From Rhodospirillales bacterium (GTDB lineage Bacteria; Pseudomonadota; Alphaproteobacteria; Kiloniellales; JACOMY01), in contig JACOMY010000001.1 in the NCBI GenBank assembly GCA_014324045.1, forward strand, positions 1-64,000: a stretch of DNA of 64,000 nt, in the 5' to 3' direction. Below, piece by piece: positions 10,172 through 18,013 of this stretch (position 1 is the stretch's first letter; each line of letters opens with the position of its first letter). The translations under genes and the position numbers were made by a program. Under the pieces are notes generated by a model. The model had not been told where the DNA came from and searched no databases. It saw nothing but the letters and a program-made list of their open reading frames with translations.

Positions 10172-11125
10172 ATGGTGGAGGAGAACGGATCACAGGAAGA
10201 GGCGACGCTGCGCCGCCATCGCAAGGCGCGGCCCAAGCTCTTCGATGCGGACACACAGGCACAACTGGAGATCGCGCCCGATCCCAACGATCCGCGCCTG
10301 ACCGAGAGGCTAACCGGCATCGATGAGAACGGCCTCGCGGTAACCACCGCCGTCGTGACCGAACGGCCGCTGACGCTCTTCCTCAATAGCCAAGAGGTGG
10401 TGACGATGATGACCATCGGCGACCACCCCGACTGTCTGGCGGTCGGTTATCTAATCAATCAGAACATGCTGCATCCCGACGATGAGATTACGGCGATCGA
10501 GGTCGATGAGGAGCTTGAGGTGGTCGTGGTGCGCACGGCACGCGAGACAAACTATGAAGACAAGTTGAAGAAAAAGATCCGCACCTCCGGCTGCGCCCAG
10601 GGCACGGTCTTCGGCGACTTGATGGAGCGTTTCGAGAGCGTTCGTCTGGATCTGGACGCGCGTCTTAGGACCAGTTGGATCTATGCCTTGAGCCGCAAGA
10701 TCAATGCGGTGCCTAGCCTCTATCTCGAAGCCGGTGCGATCCATGGCTGCGTGCTCTGCGAGGGCGACCGCCCGCTGCTCTACATGGAGGACGTCGGGCG
10801 CCACAATGCCGTCGACAAGATCGCCGGCTATATGCGCTTGAACGGCATTTCAGCAGCCGGCAAGATCTTCTACACGACCGGACGGCTGACCTCGGAGATG
10901 GTAATCAAGACAGTGCAGATGGGAATCCCCATCCTGATTTCGCGCTCCGGCTTTACTGCCTGGGGGGTCTCGCTGGCGCGTCAGGCCAATCTGACCCTCA
11001 TCGGCCGGGCCAAGGGCAAGCGCTTCGTTGCCTTGGCGGGGGAGAAACGCATCGACTTCGACAGTAACCCCGACGACGGTCAGGAAGAGGAGCGACGCCA
11101 TGGGCGCAAAGGGGCCGGCACCTGA
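10172..11125 (+). CDS. fdhD: Formate dehydrogenase sulfurtransferase FdhD
   Basis: Transfers sulfur to the molybdenum cofactor so that formate dehydrogenase becomes active. The 317-residue protein has RPLTLFLNSQEVVTMM, the catalytic-loop cysteine in RTSGCAQG, and MEDVGRHNAVDKIAGY, all family hallmarks. Only one cysteine is present in the loop where E. coli FdhD has CxxC. ATG 10172 is preceded by an AAAGGAGG ribosome site. Its stop codon overlaps the start of mobA by one base (TGATG), so the two are translationally coupled. Confidence 0.94.
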   Translation: MVEENGSQEEATLRRHRKARPKLFDADTQAQLEIAPDPNDPRLTERLTGIDENGLAVTTAVVTERPLTLFLNSQEVVTMMTIGDHPDCLAVGYLINQNMLHPDDEITAIEVDEELEVVVVRTARETNYEDKLKKKIRTSGCAQGTVFGDLMERFESVRLDLDARLRTSWIYALSRKINAVPSLYLEAGAIHGCVLCEGDRPLLYMEDVGRHNAVDKIAGYMRLNGISAAGKIFYTTGRLTSEMVIKTVQMGIPILISRSGFTAWGVSLARQANLTLIGRAKGKRFVALAGEKRIDFDSNPDDGQEEERRHGRKGAGT

Positions 11126-11754
11126 TGATTGAGGCACAGAAAAGAGGCACGGTCGTGGCCGTCGTTCTTGCCGGCGGCTTGGCGCGACGCATGGGCGGTG
11201 GAGACAAGTGCCTCTTACCGCTGGCCGGGCGGCCGCTCTTGGCGCACATCTTGGAACGCCTTAAGCCGCAGGTCTCTGCCCTGGCCTTGAACGCAAACGG
11301 AGCGGTCGAGCGCTTTGCGGGCTTCGGTCTGCCCGTGCTGCCGGATATTGTCGCGGGCTTTCCTGGCCCCTTGGCCGGGGTCCTGACGGGGCTAACCTGG
11401 GCGCGGAAGGCGCATCCGCAAGCGCATTGGCTGGTCAGCGTACCTGGGGACGGACCGCTGTTGCCGCACGATCTTGTTGTGCGCTTTGTGGAGGCAAGCG
11501 AGGCAGGGGCGGAGCTTGTTTGCGCGGCTTCGGGAGGACGCAATCACCCCGTCATAGGCTTCTGGCCACTCTCTCTTACGGAAGCGCTGCGCCAAGCTGT
11601 GGTGGAGGAGGAAATCCGCAAGGTAGACCGCTGGACGGCACGCTATCGCTTGAGCGCAGTAACTTGGCCAACAACTCCGCACGACCCCTTCTTCAACGTA
11701 AACAGCCCTGAGGACCTGCATACCGCAGAAGGGTTGCTGAAGATCAGTCGGTGA
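11125..11754 (+). CDS. mobA: Molybdenum cofactor guanylyltransferase MobA
   Basis: Attaches GMP to molybdopterin to give the guanine dinucleotide cofactor used by DMSO-reductase-type enzymes such as formate dehydrogenase. The 209-residue protein opens with VVLAGGLARRMGGGDKCLLP, the GTP-binding motif, followed by VSVPGDGPLLPHDL. The end FFNVNSPEDL is typical. It overlaps fdhD by one base and its last 11 bases overlap, tail to tail, a small minus-strand gene. Confidence 0.95.
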   Translation: MIEAQKRGTVVAVVLAGGLARRMGGGDKCLLPLAGRPLLAHILERLKPQVSALALNANGAVERFAGFGLPVLPDIVAGFPGPLAGVLTGLTWARKAHPQAHWLVSVPGDGPLLPHDLVVRFVEASEAGAELVCAASGGRNHPVIGFWPLSLTEALRQAVVEEEIRKVDRWTARYRLSAVTWPTTPHDPFFNVNSPEDLHTAEGLLKISR

Positions 11755-11836
11755 AGGAGCGATAGGCCAGCATGCCAATGAAAGCGGCGAAACCGATGAT
11801 GCAGATAACGAGATAGATGGCATCCCATTCAGTCAT
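11744..11836 (-). CDS. 30-residue single-pass membrane protein
   Basis: Reads M-T-E-W-D-A then a hydrophobic stretch IYLVICIIGFAAFIGMLAY and ends RSFTD. This is a plausible single transmembrane helix with a short charged start, but no family is recognised. A GGGACTGGGAA sequence lies just upstream of the ATG as a weak ribosome site. The gene is convergent with mobA and overlaps its 3' end. The even hydrophobicity without interruption makes chance less likely, but expression is unproven. Confidence 0.5.
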   Translation of the reverse strand: MTEWDAIYLVICIIGFAAFIGMLAYRSFTD

Positions 11837-12490
11837 GGTCGTTCCCAGTCCCTGTAGCTTTGTTTAACATCCTGATTTTTGGTCACTGGCGACAGAAAAT
11901 CAAGATCGGGCGGCGCGAAGTGACACTGCAGACGCGCTGGCCTGGACCGCAGGCAGGCCGCTTCCGGGGGAGCGGCTAAGCGATTTCTGCAGAGCTCTTT
12001 GTCGCAACAGAGGCGCAGTCTAGGTGGCGGCTAGGGCTGAATCTTGTGCAAGGCCGGAAAACCGAACGTGCCCACCTTATGGCTATAGTGACCCTAACGA
12101 TAGCACTTTCCTATTCTCTCGACCGAAACTTGGCGGTGCTGGTGGGGCCGGCCCCGGTCGTTAGTTTGCGGAAGGCCGTCTGTGTCTTCGCACCGACTCA
12201 GGTCTTGGAATCGTGGCCGTAATCGCTTTGGGAACAGCGGCATCCGGGAAAGGTGGATTTTTCACATCGGTGCTGCTCCTAAACGGGATGGCAGCCGAGA
12301 GATTCGTCCTGACCGCAGCACTTCTGGCCGATACAGTCACCGACATGGTCTAGGCGGACCCGGCAAAGCGAAAGCCGACGTGCATGTCTCTTACACCCAG
12401 AGGTAATTGTAAGCTGGCGGCCTTCGAGGTGTTTTCTTCAAGGGTGCTTTCTACGCGCAGAGTAGAGGGAAGCTTGGTAGGGAGGGCGTC
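11837..12490. other. Long gap with probable gene relics
   Basis: No intact gene is visible in these 654 bases. Two open stretches (about 12081-12224 and 12186-12353) in different frames read as membrane-like protein, which suggests a decayed transporter. I see no RNA gene. Confidence 0.45.
12186..12353 (+). pseudogene. Possible dicarboxylate-symporter (DAACS) C-terminal relic
   Basis: The frame reads GIVAVIALGTAASGKGGFF, then a hydrophobic run, then ALLADTVTDMV and a stop. The glycine-rich GKGGFF block and a leucine-rich helix ending in D-T-x-x-D-M are reminiscent of the last part of sodium:dicarboxylate symporters (GxGF...DxxxDMxRT). No start codon or upstream match is visible in the frame. 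The identification is tentative. Confidence 0.3.
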
Positions 12491-13738
12491 GTGCTATCGG
12501 TTCTGAAGCCCGTGCTGCCGCTGATCCTGGGGGTCAGCATCTTCATGCTTGGCAACGCGTTCCTCAATCTGGCGACTGCACTGAAGTTGAACCAAGCCGG
12601 TATCTCCTCCTCCTCCATCGGTGTCGTCCAGTCCGCCTTCTATCTGGGCTTTCTGGTGGGATGCCTCTTTATTAAGCGTTTGATCCGGAGGGTCAGCCAC
12701 ATACGCGCCTTCGCCGTCCTCGGGGCTTTGGCCACCTGCACGGCGCTCTTCCAAGTCCTGTTCTTCGGAACCTTCTCCTGGGCGCTCTGCCGCGCGGCCT
12801 ACGGTTTCGCCATGGCCGGCGTGACCACCGTCATCGAAAGCTGGATCAACGAACGGACCTCGAACGAGACACGCGGCCGGATCTTGACGATCTATATGAC
12901 GGCCTACTATCTCGCCGTCAGTCTTGGACAGATCTCGATCAACTTCTGGGAGCTTGCCGGCGTCCAGGTCTTGGTTTTTGCTGCGGTCGTAATCGCCGTT
13001 TCGCTGCAGCCGATCCTCTTGACCAATTTGCGGCAGCCAGAGGTGAAGAGTTCCAAGCCCATGTCGATCTTTGCGCTCTTCCGCGTCTCGCCGCTTGCTG
13101 TCGTCGGGGCAACGGGGGCTGGGCTGCTGCAGCCCGCCTTGGGCACTATGACGCCGATCTTCGCCATCGGTGTGGGCTATAGCCTGCTGCAGGTCTCGCT
13201 GTTCACTGCGACCCTGACCATGGGGCCTTTCCTGATTCTCTGGGCGGTCGGACGGTTGAGCGATGCGGTCGGTCGCCGACGCGCCCTCTCCATCATGCTG
13301 ACGATCGTAATCTCGGTGGCCGCTGCCCTCTACAGCCTGCATTGGCTGGAGCCGCATTTCGTCGTGATGCTTGCCATTGCCTTGGTGCTGGGCGGGACCT
13401 CGGCGTCGATCTATCCCAATTCCATCGCCCATGCCTACGATCAGCTGCCCAGCGAGCGCTATGTTTCGGCCTCTACCTCGCTGTTGATCTGCTTCTCCTG
13501 CGGGGCGATCTTGGGGCCGACCCTGGCGGCCTTCATGATGGGGCTCTTCGGGCCGCACGGGCTCTTCCTCTATGCGGCCAGTTTCGGCAGCCTGCTCTTG
13601 CTCTTCGTCCTCTACCGCTGGAAGGTCCGGCCGGAAGTGATTGTGGTCGACAAGCAAGCCTTTGTGCCGGTGGTTCCAACCTCACGCGTGGCGCCGCAGT
13701 TGGATCCGCGTCGCGTTCCGCCCGACCAGGCCGCTTAG
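12491..13738 (+). CDS. MFS transporter (YcaD-like)
   Basis: 415 residues with about 12 hydrophobic helices. ESWINERTSNETRGRILTIY after the fourth helix is typical of the YcaD-type MFS group, and GRLSDAVGRRRAL is the canonical MFS loop motif. The substrate cannot be predicted. It begins with GTG (MLSVLKPVLPLILG) behind a GGGAGGG sequence. The HAD phosphatase gene follows after 9 bases, suggesting one transcript. Confidence 0.85.
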   Translation: MLSVLKPVLPLILGVSIFMLGNAFLNLATALKLNQAGISSSSIGVVQSAFYLGFLVGCLFIKRLIRRVSHIRAFAVLGALATCTALFQVLFFGTFSWALCRAAYGFAMAGVTTVIESWINERTSNETRGRILTIYMTAYYLAVSLGQISINFWELAGVQVLVFAAVVIAVSLQPILLTNLRQPEVKSSKPMSIFALFRVSPLAVVGATGAGLLQPALGTMTPIFAIGVGYSLLQVSLFTATLTMGPFLILWAVGRLSDAVGRRRALSIMLTIVISVAAALYSLHWLEPHFVVMLAIALVLGGTSASIYPNSIAHAYDQLPSERYVSASTSLLICFSCGAILGPTLAAFMMGLFGPHGLFLYAASFGSLLLLFVLYRWKVRPEVIVVDKQAFVPVVPTSRVAPQLDPRRVPPDQAA

Positions 13739-13747
13739 GAGCCTGTC

Positions 13748-14470
13748 ATGTCCAAGCTGAGCGGTCTGCTGTTCGACAAGAACGGCACCTTGATCGATTT
13801 CCATAAGTCCTGGGTGGCGCCGATGTGGGGCCTCGCCGACGTCTTGGCCGGAGAGGATGGCGATCTGGCCGCGTTGCTCATGCAGGAAGCGGGGCTCGAA
13901 CCCGCGACCCAGCGGGTCAGGCCCGACTCCATTCTGTCGGTCGGTACCGCCCGCGATTTGGCCAATGCCTGGCAGCCCTTTCTGCCGGCTATCGGCGGCG
14001 AGGCCCTAGTAGGTAGAATCAATCGCTTCCCGCTGCGTGCCGGCAAAACGACAGCAGAACCGGTCCTCCCACTGGAAACCTTCTTCGGCGCACTTCGGGA
14101 TTGCGGTCTCGCCCTCGGGGTGGCCACCAGTGACAGCGAAGCCAGCGCGCATGCGCTCTTGGCCGGTTCGCAGTCCGCCGCACACGTCGGCTTCGTCAGC
14201 GGCTACGACAGCGGCCACGGAAGCAAGGCCGGTCCGGGTATGGCCTTGGCGTTCGCTGAAGCGATAGCGGCCCCGCCAGAACGTTTGGCTGTGATCGGCG
14301 ATAACCTGACCGACCTGCTGATGGGTCGCCAGGCCGGTTACGGTTGCTTGATCGCAGTCCTGACCGGCACTGGGTCCGAGGAGAGCCTTGCCGTCTATGC
14401 CGATGTGGTCCTACCCTCTATTGCAGAGCTTAAGGATTGGCTCTTGCAGGAGGGTCTGATCGAGGACTAG
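13748..14470 (+). CDS. HAD-superfamily hydrolase, phosphoglycolate phosphatase-like, with DxN motif
   Basis: 240 residues of the haloacid dehalogenase fold. Motif I reads LLFDKNGTLIDF: the nucleophile Asp10 is present, but the second acid (general acid/base) is Asn12 instead of Asp. Motif II is GVATSDSE and motif IV VIGDNLTDLLMG. Family members are usually DxDGT, so activity could be reduced or changed. ATG 13748 has an AGGAG site ten bases upstream. It follows the MFS gene closely and is convergent with the LysE gene, overlapping by four bases. Confidence 0.82.
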   Translation: MSKLSGLLFDKNGTLIDFHKSWVAPMWGLADVLAGEDGDLAALLMQEAGLEPATQRVRPDSILSVGTARDLANAWQPFLPAIGGEALVGRINRFPLRAGKTTAEPVLPLETFFGALRDCGLALGVATSDSEASAHALLAGSQSAAHVGFVSGYDSGHGSKAGPGMALAFAEAIAAPPERLAVIGDNLTDLLMGRQAGYGCLIAVLTGTGSEESLAVYADVVLPSIAELKDWLLQEGLIED

Positions 14471-15069
14471 CGCTCCAAGACCAAGCGTAGGCCGAGACCA
14501 CCCAGAATCACGGCGGCAACGCGGTCGGTAATCGGCTTGGTCTTCAGGTAACGACGGCTGACCGACTCGGTGCTAAGGACAAAAGCGAAAGTCGTGTAGA
14601 CAATCCATTCGACTGCTAATTGATTGCCAACGATCGCGACCATCTCTAGCGCAGAAATTCCGGCCGGGAAGATCACAACAAGAACGGCAGCGGCGAACAG
14701 CACCGATTTGGGATTGGCCAGATTGACCAGAATGCCGCCGAGGAAAGCATCGGCGTGGGCCGGAGCAGCCGGTCCGATAGGCTGCTTCGCGCCCCTCCAA
14801 GTGTTCCAAGCGATATAGAGCAGGTAGGCGGCGCCCAGGATTTTGAAGGTGGTGTAGGCCCAAGGAAAGAGCCGGAACAGGCCGTCCAACCCAAGGGAAG
14901 CCAGCAGAGTCCAAGTCGCCGCCATCGTGCCGAGTCCCAGCCCGGTGGCAATTCCAGCAGCTCTACCGCAGGTAAGCGTCGTACGGATGGTGTAGAGCAT
15001 CGCGGGGCCGGGGCTCATGAGCGCTGCCAGGAGGCTAAGGTTGAAGACAACAGCTTGGTCCAGAGTCAT
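14467..15069 (-). CDS. LysE/RhtB family amino-acid exporter
   Basis: 200 residues with about six transmembrane helices and the family motif LMSPGPAMLYTIRTTLTCGR in the first loop. NLANPKSVLFAAAV in the middle is the second conserved block. Members export amino acids such as homoserine, threonine or lysine; the substrate is not predictable here. Its end overlaps the HAD gene tail to tail. Confidence 0.85.
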   Translation of the reverse strand: MTLDQAVVFNLSLLAALMSPGPAMLYTIRTTLTCGRAAGIATGLGLGTMAATWTLLASLGLDGLFRLFPWAYTTFKILGAAYLLYIAWNTWRGAKQPIGPAAPAHADAFLGGILVNLANPKSVLFAAAVLVVIFPAGISALEMVAIVGNQLAVEWIVYTTFAFVLSTESVSRRYLKTKPITDRVAAVILGGLGLRLVLER

Positions 15070-15156
15070 GACTTGGCCCGGCGAGGGAAGAAAGTAATGG
15101 TTTAGGGTTGTACGGGAATTTTTCTCTTGCCATGTGCGAATGCGCGCAGCGGCCGT

Positions 15157-15600
15157 CTAGCGCTCGCAATAGCCGGCGCGCACGCAAGTGCCGATGAAAT
15201 TGCAGATAAGACGTTCGGCATGGGCCATGGTGGTGAGGCCGACATCGCGGTTGGGGGCAATCTTCGCCGGATCTATGCCCAGCACCCGGCCCTTGGCGAC
15301 CGGGCTGTGAATCGGCGTGCGGATCTTCAGCTAGATGAGATCGCTCAGCGTCCGTGCCATGATCGCCGGCATGGTGGTGGGATCCAAGACCTCGGCATCG
15401 ATCGTCAACTAGTAGGGCCGGTGGAATGCGTTCCAAGAAGGCGGCCTAGGAAGGCGGCCATGTCGATCGCATGCAAGTCGATCTTGTGCAGTTCGTAAGC
15501 GGTGACGATATCGGTGCCGCAGGCACGGGCGGCCTTTGCTTCTCCGTGACGCGCGTTGCCGGTGTCACGCACGACCGGAATGGGAATGCCGAGGATTGCA
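15157..15600 (-). pseudogene. Agmatinase/arginase-family pseudogene, internally deleted
   Basis: Three minus-strand pieces in broken frames look like one ureohydrolase. The upstream piece has GTDIVTAYELHKIDLHAIDM, comparable to the family's D-I-V-D-Y-G-D-x-D-L-x-P-x-D-M start. The next has LTIDAEVLDPTTMPA, comparable to the metal-binding (S/T)xDxDxxDP motif, but with the middle Asp changed to Ala-Glu. The last has NRDVGLTTMAHAERLICNFI ending in the stop at 15157. In-frame stops and loss of the central part, including the histidine metal ligands, make it inactive. A 13-bp tandem duplication (15437-15460) lies at one break. Confidence 0.55.
15437..15460 (+). repeat. 13-bp tandem duplication in the agmatinase relic
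   Basis: GAAGGCGGCC occurs at 15437 and again at 15450, period 13, near a frame break of the pseudogene. Confidence 0.75.
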
Positions 15601-15754
15601 AGCGCTAGGGTGAAGTCGTAAAAACTGCGCGCAGGGCTTCCTGCGCACGAAGGAGGGGCGTTTCGACCACCGTTCGGATCTTATCAATAAGCAATGGCAG
15701 GCGACAGCAGCATAGCGCTGCACCTCTTAGCGCAAGAGACTAGCCTGCCCGCAC

Positions 15755-16537
15755 CTAGGCGCGCAACTGTTCCTCAAGATAAGCCATCGTGCGCTGCCAA
15801 GCCAACCTGGCATCGGCAGCGTCGTAGCGCGACCCGGTTGGATTGGCAAAGGCATGGTTGGCGTCGTACCAGAAAACCTCGTAAGTCTTGCCGGCTTCCG
15901 ACATAGCGGCCTCGAAGTCCTCGACCATTGCTTTGTTGATCCACCGGTCTTTTGTGGCGAAGTGACCGAGCACGGGGCAGGCCAGGGGGGCCAGTTCCGC
16001 CGCGGTCTTGTTCACCCGACCGTAATAGACCACGCAAGCATCGGTCGGCGTCGCCAAGGCTGCATTCAAGGACCAGCCGCCGCCGAAGCACCAACCGAGC
16101 GTGCCCAGCTTGCCGGTGGTCACACCCGTCTGCTTGCGGGCGCCGGTCAGGTCGTCGATCCAGGAGACCAGCATTTCGGTTGCTTCCTCGGGCTTCACCG
16201 CCTCCATCAGCGCCTTCGCATGGTCCGGTGTATCGGCGATCTGGCCGTCGTAAAGATCGACCGCCAGAGCAACATAGCCCGCCTTGGCCAACTCCGCAGC
16301 CACAGCCTTGATCTGGTCGTTCAAGCCCCACCATTCATGAATCAGCATCACCGCGGGCGCCGGTATCTTGGCCGGTAGCGCCAAGGCGGCTTGCACATTG
16401 CGGCCCACTGCGGTGATGAGGGAAACGGACTGCAGGCTGTTGGCGGCTGCCTTGGCCAGAGCAGAATTGGCGAGGACCGTTGCCAGGGGAAGCCCCGTTG
16501 CGGCACCAAGAAAGGTGCGGCGGGGAAGTGCTGCCAT
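15755..16537 (-). CDS. Exported dienelactone hydrolase family protein
   Basis: Alpha/beta hydrolase of 260 residues. The N-terminus RRTFLGAATGLPLATVLANS is a Tat-like signal with a twin arginine, so it probably acts in the periplasm. The catalytic triad is visible: Cys in TLGWCFGGGWS, Asp in ATKDRW and His in YDANHAFAN. HEWWGLNDQIK is the conserved oxyanion region. A strong GGAGG site precedes the ATG. The substrate is unknown; the family cleaves dienelactones and other small esters. Its neighbours give no pathway clue. Confidence 0.9.
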   Translation of the reverse strand: MAALPRRTFLGAATGLPLATVLANSALAKAAANSLQSVSLITAVGRNVQAALALPAKIPAPAVMLIHEWWGLNDQIKAVAAELAKAGYVALAVDLYDGQIADTPDHAKALMEAVKPEEATEMLVSWIDDLTGARKQTGVTTGKLGTLGWCFGGGWSLNAALATPTDACVVYYGRVNKTAAELAPLACPVLGHFATKDRWINKAMVEDFEAAMSEAGKTYEVFWYDANHAFANPTGSRYDAADARLAWQRTMAYLEEQLRA

Positions 16538-16741
16538 GGATTTGCCTCCTTCCTAGGCGCTCAACCAGCTCAACTACGGGGCGGCAGACCAGAACGCGCC
16601 CCAGATAGTCTAGGCATGCGGTCTTGACCGACAGCAGGTGTATCCTGAAAACGCAGACAAGGACGGCAATGGAATCCCAAGAAATTGCCCTGTGCGGTCA
16701 AAGAAGCAAGATTTCTTACCGACTGCCACAGCAGGGCCATC

Positions 16742-17041
16742 TCAAGCGGCGGCGTCCTGCTTGGCTTTAGCGCGCTCGATCCGCTTCTTCAGGTCGCGGG
16801 CCTTTTTGCCCAACCGGTCGGTCTTGGCGCCCAAGAGGAAGCTGTCGAGACCGCCGATCTTCTCGACAGTCCGTAGTGCGCGGGTGGCGAGACGGACCCG
16901 AACGGTCTCGCCCAAGAGGTCGCTTACCAGAGAGGCCCGCTGTAGGTTCGGCAGGAAACGACGCTTAGTTTTGTTGTTGGCGTGGCTGACATTGTTGCCG
17001 ACCAGTACAGCCTTGCCGGTAAATTCGCAACGACGAGACAT
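16742..17041 (-). CDS. rpmB: 50S ribosomal protein L28
   Basis: 99 residues beginning [20 protein letters not shown], the standard alphaproteobacterial L28 start, followed by [13 protein letters not shown]. The C-terminal half, rich in Lys and Arg ([17 protein letters not shown]), is the extension usual in this class. I place the start at ATG 17041; the longer upstream frame is not part of the protein. It stands alone, as rpmB often does here. Confidence 0.96.
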   Translation of the reverse strand: MSRRCEFTGKAVLVGNNVSHANNKTKRRFLPNLQRASLVSDLLGETVRVRLATRALRTVEKIGGLDSFLLGAKTDRLGKKARDLKKRIERAKAKQDAAA

Positions 17042-17359
17042 GATTTCAGTCTTTCTGCCAAAAAAGCTAAAGAGCCGCGGCCGCCGCTTTTTGCGATCGT
17101 CAACTCGCATGCATCTTCGTTGACCTTAGTACAAGCGCTTCGGCTCCGTCAAGACCCTATAAAGCGCGGGCAGCTATGTAGCCAGCACGCCTATCGAGCC
17201 CACAGGTAAAGTTACAGGGTAAGGTTACAGGCGCCGTCGGCTGCGGCCCGGCGTTGCGCGCTTGTCCACGCATCGATTGCTCCCTTATAACGGCGGTAGA
17301 GGCCCCGATGGACGAGACTGACCTTCACCAGTTGACAGAGGCGAGGAACCTTAGCGTTA
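17042..17359. other. Intergenic region between divergent rpmB and pcm
   Basis: Promoters for both genes should lie here, but I cannot single out boxes with confidence. It contains one 13-bp tandem duplication (17205-17229). Confidence 0.45.
17205..17229 (+). repeat. 13-bp tandem duplication
   Basis: GGTAAAGTTACA (17205) is followed by GGTAAGGTTACA (17218); one mismatch. Confidence 0.75.
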
Positions 17360-18013
17360 GTGACACAGGAACTGCCCAGGCGCAAGATGGTCGACAACCA
17401 ATTGCGTGCCAACAAGGTGACCGATGAGGCGGTCTTGGAGGCCATGGGCCGTCTGCCGCGCGAACGTTTCGTACCCGAGCGCTATGCCGGTTTGGCCTAT
17501 GTGGATGAAGATCTGCCTCTGGGCGGCGGGCGCTACATGATGGAGCCGATGGTCCTGGCACGCCTAGCCCAGGCGTTGGAGATCGAAAGCGACTTCATGG
17601 TACTGGTGGCCGGCTGCGGGTTGGGCTATTCGGCAGCTATGCTAGCCTCGTTGGGCGGCACCGTGGTGGCAACCGAAGAGGATGCGGATCTCGCGGCCAA
17701 GGCGAACGATATATTAAACGATCTGGGAGTGGACAACGCCGTGGTGTTAGAAGCAGGCTTGGTGGACGGCTATCCCAAGCAGGCCCCTTACGACGCCATC
17801 TTCATCGATGGGGCCGTACCGGAGATTCCGCAGTCTCTAGTGCGCCAGCTCTCACCCAAAGGACGCATGGCGATGGTGCTGAAGCAGGAGCGGAACATGG
17901 GACGGGCTGTGTTGGCGGAACGATTCGGCGATAGCTTGGCAGAGCGACCCTTGTTCGACTGTGGAACCCCCCTGTTGCCCGGCTTCGAACGTGAAAAAGA
18001 TTTCATCTTCTGA
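17360..18013 (+). CDS. Protein-L-isoaspartate O-methyltransferase family protein
   Basis: 217 residues of the PCMT family, which methylate isoaspartyl residues for protein repair. The start MTQELPRRKMVDNQLRANKV matches the alphaproteobacterial form, and the SAM site is VLVAGCGLGYSAAML with VVATEED after it. The start is GTG 17360. The sequence departs from classical Pcm in the SAM loop, as the tolC-linked paralogue usually does. Its stop overlaps the tolC start (TGATG). Linkage to tolC, popZ and valS is a conserved alphaproteobacterial order. Confidence 0.85.
   Translation: MTQELPRRKMVDNQLRANKVTDEAVLEAMGRLPRERFVPERYAGLAYVDEDLPLGGGRYMMEPMVLARLAQALEIESDFMVLVAGCGLGYSAAMLASLGGTVVATEEDADLAAKANDILNDLGVDNAVVLEAGLVDGYPKQAPYDAIFIDGAVPEIPQSLVRQLSPKGRMAMVLKQERNMGRAVLAERFGDSLAERPLFDCGTPLLPGFEREKDFIF

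Noticed and set aside
12494-13657. 387-codon minus-strand frame
   Set aside because: Antisense to the MFS transporter; the sequence is Gln/Asp/His-rich low-complexity typical of the shadow of membrane codons.
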